A DNA stretch of 64,000 nucleotides from Silanimonas sp021297925 (lineage in GTDB: Bacteria > Pseudomonadota > Gammaproteobacteria > Xanthomonadales > Xanthomonadaceae). Within the stretch, counting starts at the first letter, position 1; the number at the start of each line of letters is the position of its first letter. Below are positions 36,470 to 45,330 of the stretch, piece by piece. A model generated the notes under the pieces. It was not told the origin of the DNA. It saw only the letters and a program-made list of their open reading frames with translations, and did no database searches. The DNA is taken from NCBI GenBank assembly GCA_027532825.1, contig JAPZTL010000009.1, forward strand, positions 248,001-312,000, in the 5' to 3' direction. The position numbers and the translations under genes are program-made.

Positions 36470-37768
36470 ATGTCCCACCTCTACGCCGAGCACCTCGCCA
36501 CCCTGAAGCAGCGCAGCGACGCCGCGCTGGCCAAGGCCGGCTTCGACCATCTCGTCATCGCGTCGGGCGTGGAGAAGTACCAGTTCCTCGACGACCGTCC
36601 CTACCCGTTCAAGCCCAACCCGCACTTCAAGCACTGGGTGCCGTTGCAGCAGCACCCGCACAGCTGGATCGCCTACACGCCGGGCTCGAAGCCGGTGCTC
36701 GCCTACTACCAGCCCGACGATTACTGGCACGTGCCGCCGTCGCCGCCGGAAGGCTTCTGGGTGGAGCATTTCGACATCCGCATCCTCCGCGAGCCGCATG
36801 AGGCCGCCGCGCACCTGCCGCGCGACCGCGTGGCCATCGTCGGCGAGGCCGATGCCGCGCTTGAAGGCGTGGTGCCCAACAACCCGAAGGTGCTGCTCGA
36901 CGAGTTGCACTACCAGCGCGGTTACAAGACCGCCTACGAGCTCGACCGCATGCGCCGCGCGCAGCGCCGCGCGGTGAAGGGCCATCGCGCGGCCGAAGCG
37001 GCCTTCCGCGCCGGCGCATCGGAGCTGGAGATCCACCGCGCCTACCTCGATGCCACCGGCCACGGCGACCTCGACCTGCCCTACACCAACATCATCGGCC
37101 TCAACGCCCACGCCGCGGTGCTGCACTACCAGTACCAGTCGCCGGAGCGCCCGGCGAAGCCGCTGAGCTTCCTGATCGATGCCGGCGCGGAAGTGGACGG
37201 CTACGCTTCGGACATCACCCGTACCTATGCCGCGCACGACGGCGCCTTCGCCGAACTGATCGGCGCCGTCGACGACGAGCAGCAGGCGCTGTGCGGGATG
37301 GTGCGCAACGGCGCCGAGTACCGCGACCTGCACCTCGAATGCCACCTGCGCCTGGGCAGCGTGCTGCGCAACGCCGGCATCGTCGACATGGACCCGGGCG
37401 CGATGGTCAGCGAAGGCGTGACCAGCGTGTTCTTCCCGCACGGCCTCGGCCATCCGATCGGCCTGCAGGTGCACGACGTCGCCGGCCGCCACGACGCCGA
37501 CGGCAACGAGATCCCGCGGCCCACCGGCCACCCCTACCTGCGCACCACGCGCACGCTCGGCCCCGGCATGGTCGTCACCATCGAGCCCGGCCTGTACTTC
37601 ATCCCCACCCTGCTGGCCAAGCTGGAGGCCGGCCCGCACGCGAAGGCGGTGGACTGGGCGAAGGTGGGCGCGCTGACGCCCTACGGCGGCATCCGCATCG
37701 AAGACGAAGTGGCGTGCACCGAAGGCGCCCCGGAGAACCTCACGCGAGAGGCGTTCGCGGAAGCGTGA
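36470..37768 (+). CDS. pepQ: Xaa-Pro dipeptidase PepQ
   Basis: Dimanganese dipeptidase that cleaves dipeptides ending in proline; related enzymes also hydrolyse organophosphates. 432 residues, N-terminal creatinase-like domain (residues 1-150) and pita-bread catalytic domain. Metal ligands are visible: Asp pair in IDAGAEVDGYASDITRTY, His in FFPHGLGHPIGLQVHD, and Glu residues in VTIEPGLYFI and GGIRIEDEVA. The ATG at 36470 gives the standard PepQ start MSHLYAEHLATLKQRSD. Confidence 0.95.
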   Translation: MSHLYAEHLATLKQRSDAALAKAGFDHLVIASGVEKYQFLDDRPYPFKPNPHFKHWVPLQQHPHSWIAYTPGSKPVLAYYQPDDYWHVPPSPPEGFWVEHFDIRILREPHEAAAHLPRDRVAIVGEADAALEGVVPNNPKVLLDELHYQRGYKTAYELDRMRRAQRRAVKGHRAAEAAFRAGASELEIHRAYLDATGHGDLDLPYTNIIGLNAHAAVLHYQYQSPERPAKPLSFLIDAGAEVDGYASDITRTYAAHDGAFAELIGAVDDEQQALCGMVRNGAEYRDLHLECHLRLGSVLRNAGIVDMDPGAMVSEGVTSVFFPHGLGHPIGLQVHDVAGRHDADGNEIPRPTGHPYLRTTRTLGPGMVVTIEPGLYFIPTLLAKLEAGPHAKAVDWAKVGALTPYGGIRIEDEVACTEGAPENLTREAFAEA

Positions 37769-37771
37769 GCG

Positions 37772-38251
37772 TTATTCGGGCTCGTTGCAGATCACAGGGT
37801 CGTGGCTGATCACGGTGCCCGTGGCCCGGTCGCGCAGCACGATCGTGTACTTCAAGAGCACCGGCGCCGTGTTGAGGTTGATCACGCGGATCTGGTCGCG
37901 GCCGACCTCAGTGCGCAGGATCTGCGTGGACGGCAGGCCGTCCTCGTAGTAGCGGATGTCGACGAACTCGTAGCGCCGCGGGTCGGCCAGGGTGAACAGC
38001 GTCACTGAGTTGCGAAAGCGATCGCAAACAGTATCGAACTCGTTGCGCGCCCCGAACGTCACCTCGTAGCGGTTGAAAGCGAGGCCGCGATGCGCCGGAT
38101 GGGTGCTGATCTCGCGGTGGCTGGTGACGTGCACCGGGATGACGATGTTCGGGTTGGCGTCGACCGTCGCCTGTTGGCAGTCCGCCGGCGGGGCGGCGTG
38201 GGCGGACAGGGGCAGCAGGGCGGCGAGGCCGAGCAGAAGCGCTTAGCGCAT
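37772..38251 (-). pseudogene. Secreted DP-EP-like small protein with stop at codon 3
   Basis: The minus-strand frame from an ATG at 38251, placed seven bases after AAAGGA, reads Met-Arg-stop (TAA at 38245-38243) and then continues without interruption as ALLLGLAALLPLSAHA, a perfect signal peptide core, and a 135-residue mature protein with three cysteines. Only one base change (TAA to AAA) would restore MRKALLLG. The C-terminus ends DPVICNEPE, like the neighbouring small protein and, as I recall, the DP-EP family. A GTG at 38134 could start a shorter cytoplasmic form, without signal peptide. Either a real nonsense mutation, a sequencing error, or internal start; the reading frame downstream is otherwise intact. 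Confidence 0.7.
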
Positions 38252-38275
38252 GTAGGTTCCTTTGCGATGGGGGAC

Positions 38276-38301
38276 AAAAAGCGGGCGGCTTGGGCCGCCC
38301 G
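38276..38301 (-). terminator. Rho-independent terminator of the DP-EP-like gene
   Basis: On the minus strand an 8-bp stem CGGGCGGC / GCCGCCCG (38301-38294 and 38289-38282) with a four-base loop runs into CTTTTTG. It lies 40 bp after the upstream gene's stop and 25 bp before the start of the broken gene. Confidence 0.85.
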
Positions 38302-38340
38302 GAGGGCGTGGATCGGGGTGTGGGCGGTTCGAGCGGCAGC

Positions 38341-38715
38341 TCAGACCGGCGGCTGGTTCATGACGACCGGATCCGGGCTGGTGTAGATCACGCCGCCGAG
38401 GCTCAGCTGGATGCGGAAATCCAGGTCATCGGAAACGGTGGCGGCATCGGCGATAACCAACGCATTGCCGCTTCCGTTGGCCTTCAGCGACCAGCTGATG
38501 TCGACGGGCAGCGGCGGCATCACCACGGCGCCGACGATGCTCCAGCCGGCGGCGAACAGCGCCGGGGCCAAGGTGTAGGCGATGGTGGCGGTGCCCTGGC
38601 CGGTGGTCTCGGTGACGTTGCCGTCGCCGTTCGAGTAGGTCAGGGTGACGTCGGTCGTGCCCGGCACGATGGTGATGGTCTGGATGATGACGCTGGTGTT
38701 GGCGGGATTGCTCAT
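38341..38715 (-). CDS. Small DP-EP-like protein of unknown function
   Basis: 124-residue protein starting MSNPANTSVIIQTITIV, chosen because the ATG at 38715 has a GGAG seven bases upstream. It is nearly all short beta strands rich in Thr, Ser and Val, without cysteine, signal peptide or membrane segment. The C-terminus YTSPDPVVMNQPPV fits a DP-V-x-x-N-x-P signature shared with the next gene and, from memory, with the uncharacterised DP-EP family of Shewanella and relatives. It has its own terminator and is divergent from the sensor kinase gene across 198 bp that are noticeably less GC-rich than the surroundings. Confidence 0.6.
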   Translation of the reverse strand: MSNPANTSVIIQTITIVPGTTDVTLTYSNGDGNVTETTGQGTATIAYTLAPALFAAGWSIVGAVVMPPLPVDISWSLKANGSGNALVIADAATVSDDLDFRIQLSLGGVIYTSPDPVVMNQPPV

Positions 38716-38913
38716 GCTCAAGCTCCATGGGGGCGCTGCCCGGTCACCCGCATCGACGACGCCGGCCCGGCAGCCGCGCGACGCTAGAGCAAGGCAGCGC
38801 AGCAAAACAAGGATCACCGTAGGCCACCGCGGCGTTGTCGATGCCGTGTTGGCCGGTCATGCTCGTACCCTGCGCGCCATCCGACATGGCATCGCCTCGG
38901 AGGACTGACCCAA

Positions 38914-41900
38914 ATGCGCTGCCGTAAACACGTCGCGGGAGCGGGCCTGATGGGCATGGTGATGACGCTCGCGTTCTTGGCAATCGCGGCGTCGGCATGG
39001 GCCAAGCCGCGGGCAGAGGCCGGCCTGCCCCTGCTGCGTGCCTTCAGCCCGGCGCAGTACCAAGCCGATGCACAGAACTGGACCGTCGTGCAGGCGCCCG
39101 ACGGCATCCTCTACGTTGGGAACAATCGCGGCGTTCTCAGTTTCGACGGCCAGCGCTGGCGCCTGACGCCAGTCGCCAACGGCTCCGTAGTGCGCTCGCT
39201 GGCGGTCGATGCGAGCGGCCGGGTCTATGTCGGCGCGAATGGAGAACTTGGCTACCTCGCTCCGGACGGCGATGGCGAGTTGCGCTACGTGTCCTTGATC
39301 GACCGGCTGCCGCAGGAGGCAAGGGACTTCACGGATGTCTGGAACACGCTCGCCACCGGGGACGGCGTGGTGTTCTCCAGCCCTCAGCGACTGATGCGCT
39401 GGCGCAACGAGCGGTTCGAGCTGTGGCACCCCAAGGAGCGCTTCGGCGTCGCTTTTGGCGACGCCCAAGGCGTATTCGTGGTCGACAGCGGCCTCGGCAT
39501 CCGGCAGCTGCACCGCGAGTCCTGGCGACTGCTGCCCGGCAGCGAGCCGGCAGGCCGCGCCCGCCAAGTGGGCCTTGTGCCCCTGCCCGGCGGAAGCGCA
39601 TCGCGACCCGTGCTGCTGGTCGCAAGCCCGAGCTTCGGCTTCATGCGCTATGCGGAGGATCGACTGGCGCCGTGGCCCACCGAGATCGATGAAGCGCTCA
39701 GCAAGAACGATCTGATGGTCAAAAGCCTGCAGCCGCTGGGCGACGACAGCCTGCTGGTCGGCACGCTGAGTGCTGGACTGTGGGTGATTGATGCCAACGG
39801 CCGCCTGCTGGTGCACAAAGCGAATCGCGAGGGCCTGCCAGACTCTGGCGTAGCGGCAACTACTGTGGACCGAGAAGGGGGAACATGGCTGGCGCTGGGC
39901 AACGGAATTGCGCGGCTCTCACTACCGTCTCCACTGAGCCGACTCGATGAGCGTCAGGGCGTAAAGCACACTGTGATCGCCGTGCACCGGGATCGAGGCC
40001 TACTTCAGCTCGGAACGACGCAAGGAGCGTTCCAACTTTATCGTGACACCCCACCACAGGTTCTACCGCTACCGTCGATCGACAAGCAAACGCTGGCTCT
40101 GCTCTCCACGAACGACGAGTTGCTGACGGCGAGCGTCGAGGGTGTCCACACCGTCTACAGCGGACGCAGTACGCGAGTTCTCGACGCTTACGGTGCCAGC
40201 GCCCTCCTCGCCCCACGCTCGCGCCCGGATTGGGTGCTGGTGGGTTTGGCCCAGGGCATGGCGCTGCTGCGCCATGACGGCGAACGCTGGCGCGACGCCG
40301 GCCGGGTGCCCGGGCTCACGGACGCGGTGCGCACGCTGGTGGAGGACGACGCCGGCCGCGTGTGGGTCGGCACCTACAACACCGGCCTGCTGCGCGTGGA
40401 CCTCTCCGGCCTCGGCGACGACGGCACGGTGGGGGCGCTGCCCGTCGAGCGTTTCGGCCTCGACGACGGCCTGCCCAGCATCAACTACAACCTCGTGTTC
40501 CCGGTGGGCGGGCAGCCCGCCTTCGCCACGAGCGCCGGCATCTACCGCTTCGACGAAGCCACGCGACGCTTCGGGCCGGACCCGCGCTACGCCGGGCTGT
40601 TCGAGCGCCCGCGCACCGTCTACGTGCTGCACGACGACCCGGCGAACGGGCTGTGGGCCTACACCGAAGACCCGGCCACGGGCCTCAAGGAAACCGGCCT
40701 GGTGCGCACCTTGGCCGACGGCACGCGGCAGTGGGACCCGCGCCCGCTGCGCGCCTTCACCGGGCAGGAGACCTTCGCCATCCACGCCGATGGCGACGGC
40801 GTGGCGTGGTTCGGCGTGGGCGACGGGCTGTTCCGCTACGACGGCCGCATCCCCAAGGACTACGCGCAGCCCTTCGATACGCTGCTGCGGAAGGTGAGCG
40901 GCGCGCAGGGCAGGCTGCTCTACGGTGGGCACGGCCCGGCGCCGGCCGTGGCCCTGCCCTATGCGGCGAACTCGCTGCGCTTCGAATACGCGGCGCCGAG
41001 CTTCGAAGGCGAGGACGCCATCCGTTTCCAGGTGAAGCTGGAGGGCAGCGACACCGGGTGGTCGGACTGGAGCGCCGAGGATTACAAGGACTACAACAAC
41101 CTGTTCGAGGGCGAGTACGTCTTCCGCGTGCGCGCCAAGAACCTCTACGACACCGTGGGCACCGAGGCGAGCTACCGCTTCACCGTGCTGCCGCCGTGGT
41201 ATCGCACCGCCTGGGCCTACCTCGGCTACGCGCTGGCGCTGGGCCTGGCGGGCTGGGGCCTGCTGCGCTGGCGCCTGAACCGCGTGCTGGCGCAGAAGGC
41301 CGCACTGGAAACGACGGTGGCCGAACGCACGCGGCAGCTGGCCGAGCAGGCCGAGGCGCTGCGTGCCGCCAACCAGCAGCTGCTGGCGCTGGACGGCTTC
41401 AAGCAGGGGATGATGGGCATGATCGTCCACGACCTGAAGAACCCGCTGGGCGTGATCCTGCACGCGGTGGATTCGCCCTCGCTGGCCTCGCGCGTGGCGC
41501 AGGTGCGGCAGAGCGCGCGGCAGATGCTGACGATGGTGCTGAACATCCTCGACGTGCAGAAGTTCGAGGACACCCGCGTGGTGCTGGACGCGCAGCCGGT
41601 GCCGCTGGCCACGCTGGTGGCCGGGGCCGTCGAGCAGGTGCGTTTCCTCATCGAGCGCAAGAACCTCGCGCTGGCCCTGGCCGTGCCCGAGGGGCTGGCG
41701 GTGCGCGGCGACGCCGAGATGCTGGAGCGCGTGCTGGTGAACCTGCTCACCAATGCGGTGAAGTTCACTCCGCCGAACGGGCGCCTCGCGGTGCGGGCCG
41801 ACACGGAAGACGACGGCCAGGTGCGCCTGCAGGTGCAGGACAGCGGCGATGGCGTGCCCGCCGACCAGCGCGAGCGCGTGTTCGCGCGCTTCGGCCAGCT

Positions 41901-42318
41901 GCACGCGCGCGATTCCGGGGGCGCGCGCTCGACGGGCCTCGGGCTCACCTTCTGCAAGCTGGCGGTGGAAGCGCACGGCGGCGCGATCGGCGTGACCGAC
42001 GCCCCCGGCGGCGGCGCCGCGTTCTGGTTCACCCTGCCGCGCGCCGATGCCGGCGGCGCGCCGATATCGGCGGCGGCCGTCGACGTGCCGTCGGCGGGTC
42101 TCGAGGGGCCGGCGCTCGACGACGCCGACCGCGCGGCGCTGGCGCCGTTCGTGGCCCTGCTGCGGCCGATCCCGATCTACCGCTATTCGGCGCTGCTGGC
42201 GGTGCTGGACCGCCCCGACTTCCCGACGAATCCGCGTATCGACGCGTGGCGGGCGCGCGTGGCGCTGGCCATCGAAACGGAGAACGACGCGCTGCTGGCC
42301 GCCCTGCTCGCGCCCTGA
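38914..42318 (+). CDS. Propeller/Y_Y_Y-type sensor histidine kinase
   Basis: 1134-residue membrane sensor kinase. Order: signal peptide (1-31), a periplasmic beta-propeller of two-component-regulator repeats (about 45-680; repeated WVVQAPDGILYVGNN- and GRVWVGTYNTGL-like blades), a Y_Y_Y domain (690-755), a transmembrane helix (765-787), a coiled coil (800-835), the phosphoacceptor motif VHDLKNPLG (His839), and the ATPase domain with LLTNAVKFTP, DSGDGVP and GLGLTFCKLA. The last 70 residues (ALAPFVALLRPIPIYRYSALL to end) form an extra helical tail. No receiver domain is attached; the convergent receiver-GGDEF protein is a candidate partner. Codon usage is clearly less GC-rich at about 39840-40200. 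Confidence 0.9.
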   Translation: MRCRKHVAGAGLMGMVMTLAFLAIAASAWAKPRAEAGLPLLRAFSPAQYQADAQNWTVVQAPDGILYVGNNRGVLSFDGQRWRLTPVANGSVVRSLAVDASGRVYVGANGELGYLAPDGDGELRYVSLIDRLPQEARDFTDVWNTLATGDGVVFSSPQRLMRWRNERFELWHPKERFGVAFGDAQGVFVVDSGLGIRQLHRESWRLLPGSEPAGRARQVGLVPLPGGSASRPVLLVASPSFGFMRYAEDRLAPWPTEIDEALSKNDLMVKSLQPLGDDSLLVGTLSAGLWVIDANGRLLVHKANREGLPDSGVAATTVDREGGTWLALGNGIARLSLPSPLSRLDERQGVKHTVIAVHRDRGLLQLGTTQGAFQLYRDTPPQVLPLPSIDKQTLALLSTNDELLTASVEGVHTVYSGRSTRVLDAYGASALLAPRSRPDWVLVGLAQGMALLRHDGERWRDAGRVPGLTDAVRTLVEDDAGRVWVGTYNTGLLRVDLSGLGDDGTVGALPVERFGLDDGLPSINYNLVFPVGGQPAFATSAGIYRFDEATRRFGPDPRYAGLFERPRTVYVLHDDPANGLWAYTEDPATGLKETGLVRTLADGTRQWDPRPLRAFTGQETFAIHADGDGVAWFGVGDGLFRYDGRIPKDYAQPFDTLLRKVSGAQGRLLYGGHGPAPAVALPYAANSLRFEYAAPSFEGEDAIRFQVKLEGSDTGWSDWSAEDYKDYNNLFEGEYVFRVRAKNLYDTVGTEASYRFTVLPPWYRTAWAYLGYALALGLAGWGLLRWRLNRVLAQKAALETTVAERTRQLAEQAEALRAANQQLLALDGFKQGMMGMIVHDLKNPLGVILHAVDSPSLASRVAQVRQSARQMLTMVLNILDVQKFEDTRVVLDAQPVPLATLVAGAVEQVRFLIERKNLALALAVPEGLAVRGDAEMLERVLVNLLTNAVKFTPPNGRLAVRADTEDDGQVRLQVQDSGDGVPADQRERVFARFGQLHARDSGGARSTGLGLTFCKLAVEAHGGAIGVTDAPGGGAAFWFTLPRADAGGAPISAAAVDVPSAGLEGPALDDADRAALAPFVALLRPIPIYRYSALLAVLDRPDFPTNPRIDAWRARVALAIETENDALLAALLAP

Positions 42319-42331
42319 GGCGGGCCGCCGC

Positions 42332-43306
42332 TCAGTCGGGCGACGGCCCTTCGCCGTAGATCGCCACGCGGTTGCGGCCGCGGCGCTTGGCGGCATAGAG
42401 CGCGTCGTCGGCATAGCCGAGCAGCTCGGTTTCGCTCATGGCCTCGTCGTACAGCGTGTCGGCCACGCCCACGCTCACCGTGACCCGCAGCGTGAGGCCG
42501 CCGTGCCGGTGCACGGCGCGCTCCACCGCGGTGCGAAGGTTCTCGGCCATCACCGCGCCGTCGCGGGCGGCGGTATTGGTGAGCAGCACCACGAACTCCT
42601 CGCCGCCGAAGCGGGCGAGGAGATCGCCCTTGCGGATGCTCGACGCCAGCACTTGCGCCGTATGGCGGATGACCAGGTCGCCCACGAGGTGCCCGTGCTG
42701 GTCGTTGACGGCCTTGAAATGGTCGATGTCGATCAGCAGGCAGCTGAAAGGGTGGCCGTGGCGCCGGCTGTTGGCGAACTCGCGGTCGAGGTGGTCGGTG
42801 AGGAAAGCGCGGTTGTAGATGCCGGTGAGGTGGTCGGTGATGGAGGCGATGTGGAGGTCATGCTTCTGCTGGACCAGCAGCGTGTTCTGCCGCGCGAGCT
42901 CCAGCTCGTTGGCCTTGATCTGCCGGTAGCTGGCCGACAGCTGCAGCATCGAGCGGGTCCGCGCGCGCAGCTCAATGGGCTCGACCGGCTTGCGCACGTA
43001 GTCGACGGCGCCCGCGGCGAGCGCGGTCTCGAGGTTTTCCGACGAGGTCATCTTGCCGGTGCACATGATCACCGGGATGTCGCGCGTGGCTTCGTGCCCT
43101 TTCAGCCGTCGGATCAGCTCGATGCCGCTCAGGCCCGGCATGTCCCAGTCGGTGACGATCAGATCGGGGAGATTCTCGAGCGCGATGTCGAACGCGCGCT
43201 CCGGACGGCTGGTGCGAAATACGCTGAAGGGCCCGCCCTGCAGGACGTCGCAGATCGCGTTGAGGTGTTCGAGCTCGTCGTCGATGACCAGGATCTGGGG
43301 AGCCAT
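42332..43306 (-). CDS. Receiver-GGDEF response regulator (diguanylate cyclase)
   Basis: 324 residues: an N-terminal CheY-like receiver (LVIDDE, phosphoacceptor Asp53 in VTDWDMPG, Lys107 region in YVRKPVEP), a linker helix, and a GGDEF domain with intact catalytic motif GGEEF (234-238) and an inhibitory site RxxD (RKGD, 225-228) exactly five residues earlier. It should make cyclic-di-GMP, with product inhibition, when phosphorylated. The ATG at 43306 gives the canonical start MAPQILVIDDE. It converges with the sensor kinase gene (13 bp apart), which suggests but does not prove that they are cognate. Confidence 0.93.
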   Translation of the reverse strand: MAPQILVIDDELEHLNAICDVLQGGPFSVFRTSRPERAFDIALENLPDLIVTDWDMPGLSGIELIRRLKGHEATRDIPVIMCTGKMTSSENLETALAAGAVDYVRKPVEPIELRARTRSMLQLSASYRQIKANELELARQNTLLVQQKHDLHIASITDHLTGIYNRAFLTDHLDREFANSRRHGHPFSCLLIDIDHFKAVNDQHGHLVGDLVIRHTAQVLASSIRKGDLLARFGGEEFVVLLTNTAARDGAVMAENLRTAVERAVHRHGGLTLRVTVSVGVADTLYDEAMSETELLGYADDALYAAKRRGRNRVAIYGEGPSPD

Positions 43307-43398
43307 GGGGTGGCGCGAGGGTCCGGAGCGGGCCGTCCGGCGCCGCGAAGCCCCCATGGTACGGCGTGAAGGCCGTACCGCGCGCGCCGGCCCCCGTT

Positions 43399-45330
43399 TC
43401 AGCGGGTCGGCACCACCGTCAGCCTTTCCGCCAGGACCTGTGCGAGCGCTTCGGGCGAAGCGTCCTCGGTGGACAGGCGCTGCTCGGGCGCGAGCGGCGG
43501 CTCGTAGTCACCGCCCACGCCGATGGCGTGGCTCAAGCCACCCGCCTTCGCCTTGGCATACAGGCCCTTGGGGTCGCGCGCGGCACAGGTCTCGGGCGAA
43601 GCGTCGACGAAGACCTCGACAAACTGGCCGGGTGCGAAGCGCGCGCGCACGGCCTCGCGATCGGCACGGCAGGGCGAGATGGCGCTGACGATGACGACCA
43701 GACCGGCGTCGACCATCAGCTTCGCCACCTCGCCGAGACGCCGCACGTGCTCGCGGCGATCCTCGGGCGCGAAGCCGAGGTCCTTCGACAATCCACCGCG
43801 GACGTTGTCGCCGTCGAGCAGCATGGTGTGGCGGCCCTCGGCGTGCAGGCAGCGTTCCAGTGCATCGGCGAGCGTGCTCTTGCCCGCCCCGGAGAGCCCG
43901 GTGAGCCACACGCAGCGGGCCTGCTGGCCCTTGGCCGTCGCGCGCTCGGCGGGACCGACGCTGAAGGCCTGCGCGTAGGCGCGCTCGCTGCCGCGGGCGA
44001 TCGGCTCGACCACGAGGCCGGCGCCGGCCGTGGCATTGGTGGCGCGGTCCACGAGGATGAAGCGGCCCAGCGCGTCGCCGTCGGCGAAGGGCGCCAGCGG
44101 CACGGGCTGGTCGAGGCTGAGTTCGACGCGGCCGATGGCGTTCAGCGCGAGCGCGTCGGCGCCGTGCGTGCCGCCGTCGTGGATGTCGCGCAGGTGCTCG
44201 ATGGCCGCGACCGTGGCGATGGCCTGCTTCGGGCCGACGCGCAGCGCATAGCGCTGGCCGGGCCGCAGCGGCGCGGCGTCGAGCCACACGAGGTCGGCGC
44301 GCAGGCGATCGACCGCGGACGGCGCGTGCTCGAGGCCGACGATCACATCGCCGCGCGAGACATCGACTTCCTCGTGGAACACCAGGGTGACCGGCTGTCC
44401 GGCCTGCGCTTCCTCGAGATCACGCCCGGGCCCGATGACGCGGGCGATGGTGGCGCGGGTGCCGGCCGGCAGTACCTGCACCGCATCGCCGACGCGCAGG
44501 CGGCCGCGCACCGGCGTGCCGACGAAGCCGCGGAAATCCTGATGCGGGCGGTTCACCCACTGCACCGGCAGCACGAAACCGCCCTCGCTCGACGGAGTGC
44601 GCGCGGGCAGCGCCTCCAACGCCGGAAGAAGCGGCGTGCCGTGGAACCACGGGGTGTGGACCGACGGCGCCAGCACGTTGTCGCCGTGCAGGGCCGAGAG
44701 CGGGATGGCCTGCACCTCGGCGAAACCGAGCTCGCCGGCCAGCACCTGGTAATCGGCCACGATGGCCTCGAAGCGCGCGCGATCCCAGCCGACCAGGTCC
44801 ATCTTGTTCACGGCCAGCACCACGCGGGTGATCCCGAGCAGGCGGACGATGCGGCTGTGCCGCCGCGTTTGCGCCAGCACGCCCTTGCGCGCATCGACCA
44901 GCACGACGGCCGCGTCGGCGGTGGACGCGCCGGTGGCCATGTTGCGCGTGTACTGCTCGTGGCCGGGGCAGTCGGCGACGACGAAGCGCCGCCTCGGGCT
45001 GGAGAAGTAGCGGTAGGCGACGTCGATGGTGATGCCCTGCTCGCGCTCCGCCTCCAGGCCGTCGACGAGCAAGGCGAAATCGAGGGCGCCGCCCTGGGTG
45101 CCGACCCGCGCGCTGTCCTTGGCGAGCGTGGCCAGCTGGTCGTCGGCGAGGCTGCCGCTGTCGTGCAGCAGGCGACCGATCAGCGTGCTCTTGCCGTCGT
45201 CGACGCTGCCGCAGGTGATGAAGCGCAACTGCGGCAGGGCCTCGTGGTCGGCCAGCGCGCGGCGCGCATCCGGGCGGCGACCGGGCAGGCCATCGTCGTC
45301 GGGCAGGCGATAGGCAGGCGTGCCGTCCAT
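43399..45330 (-). CDS. cysNC: Bifunctional sulfate adenylyltransferase subunit 1/APS kinase
   Basis: Fusion of the GTPase subunit of ATP sulfurylase (CysN, about residues 25-440) with APS kinase (CysC, about 450-643), taking sulfate to APS and then to PAPS. GTPase motifs: GSVDDGKSTLIGRLL, DCPGHEQY, NKMDL. Kinase motifs: the P-loop GLSGAGKST and DGDNVRGGLSKDLGF. The ATG at 45330 overlaps the cysD stop (TGATG), so an upstream start is excluded. The 643-residue length is standard for the fused protein. Confidence 0.96.
   Translation of the reverse strand: MDGTPAYRLPDDDGLPGRRPDARRALADHEALPQLRFITCGSVDDGKSTLIGRLLHDSGSLADDQLATLAKDSARVGTQGGALDFALLVDGLEAEREQGITIDVAYRYFSSPRRRFVVADCPGHEQYTRNMATGASTADAAVVLVDARKGVLAQTRRHSRIVRLLGITRVVLAVNKMDLVGWDRARFEAIVADYQVLAGELGFAEVQAIPLSALHGDNVLAPSVHTPWFHGTPLLPALEALPARTPSSEGGFVLPVQWVNRPHQDFRGFVGTPVRGRLRVGDAVQVLPAGTRATIARVIGPGRDLEEAQAGQPVTLVFHEEVDVSRGDVIVGLEHAPSAVDRLRADLVWLDAAPLRPGQRYALRVGPKQAIATVAAIEHLRDIHDGGTHGADALALNAIGRVELSLDQPVPLAPFADGDALGRFILVDRATNATAGAGLVVEPIARGSERAYAQAFSVGPAERATAKGQQARCVWLTGLSGAGKSTLADALERCLHAEGRHTMLLDGDNVRGGLSKDLGFAPEDRREHVRRLGEVAKLMVDAGLVVIVSAISPCRADREAVRARFAPGQFVEVFVDASPETCAARDPKGLYAKAKAGGLSHAIGVGGDYEPPLAPEQRLSTEDASPEALAQVLAERLTVVPTR

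Noticed and set aside
38716..38913. Possible small gene or RNA in the less GC-rich gap before the sensor kinase
   Set aside because: No frame has both a start with a ribosome site and plausible protein, and no stable RNA fold stands out; it most likely holds the divergent promoters.
43358..43379. Hairpin GGTACGGC / GCCGTACC between cysNC and the GGDEF gene
   Set aside because: A symmetric 8-bp stem is present but it has no T-run, and it could equally be part of the GGDEF promoter region; too ambiguous to list as a terminator.
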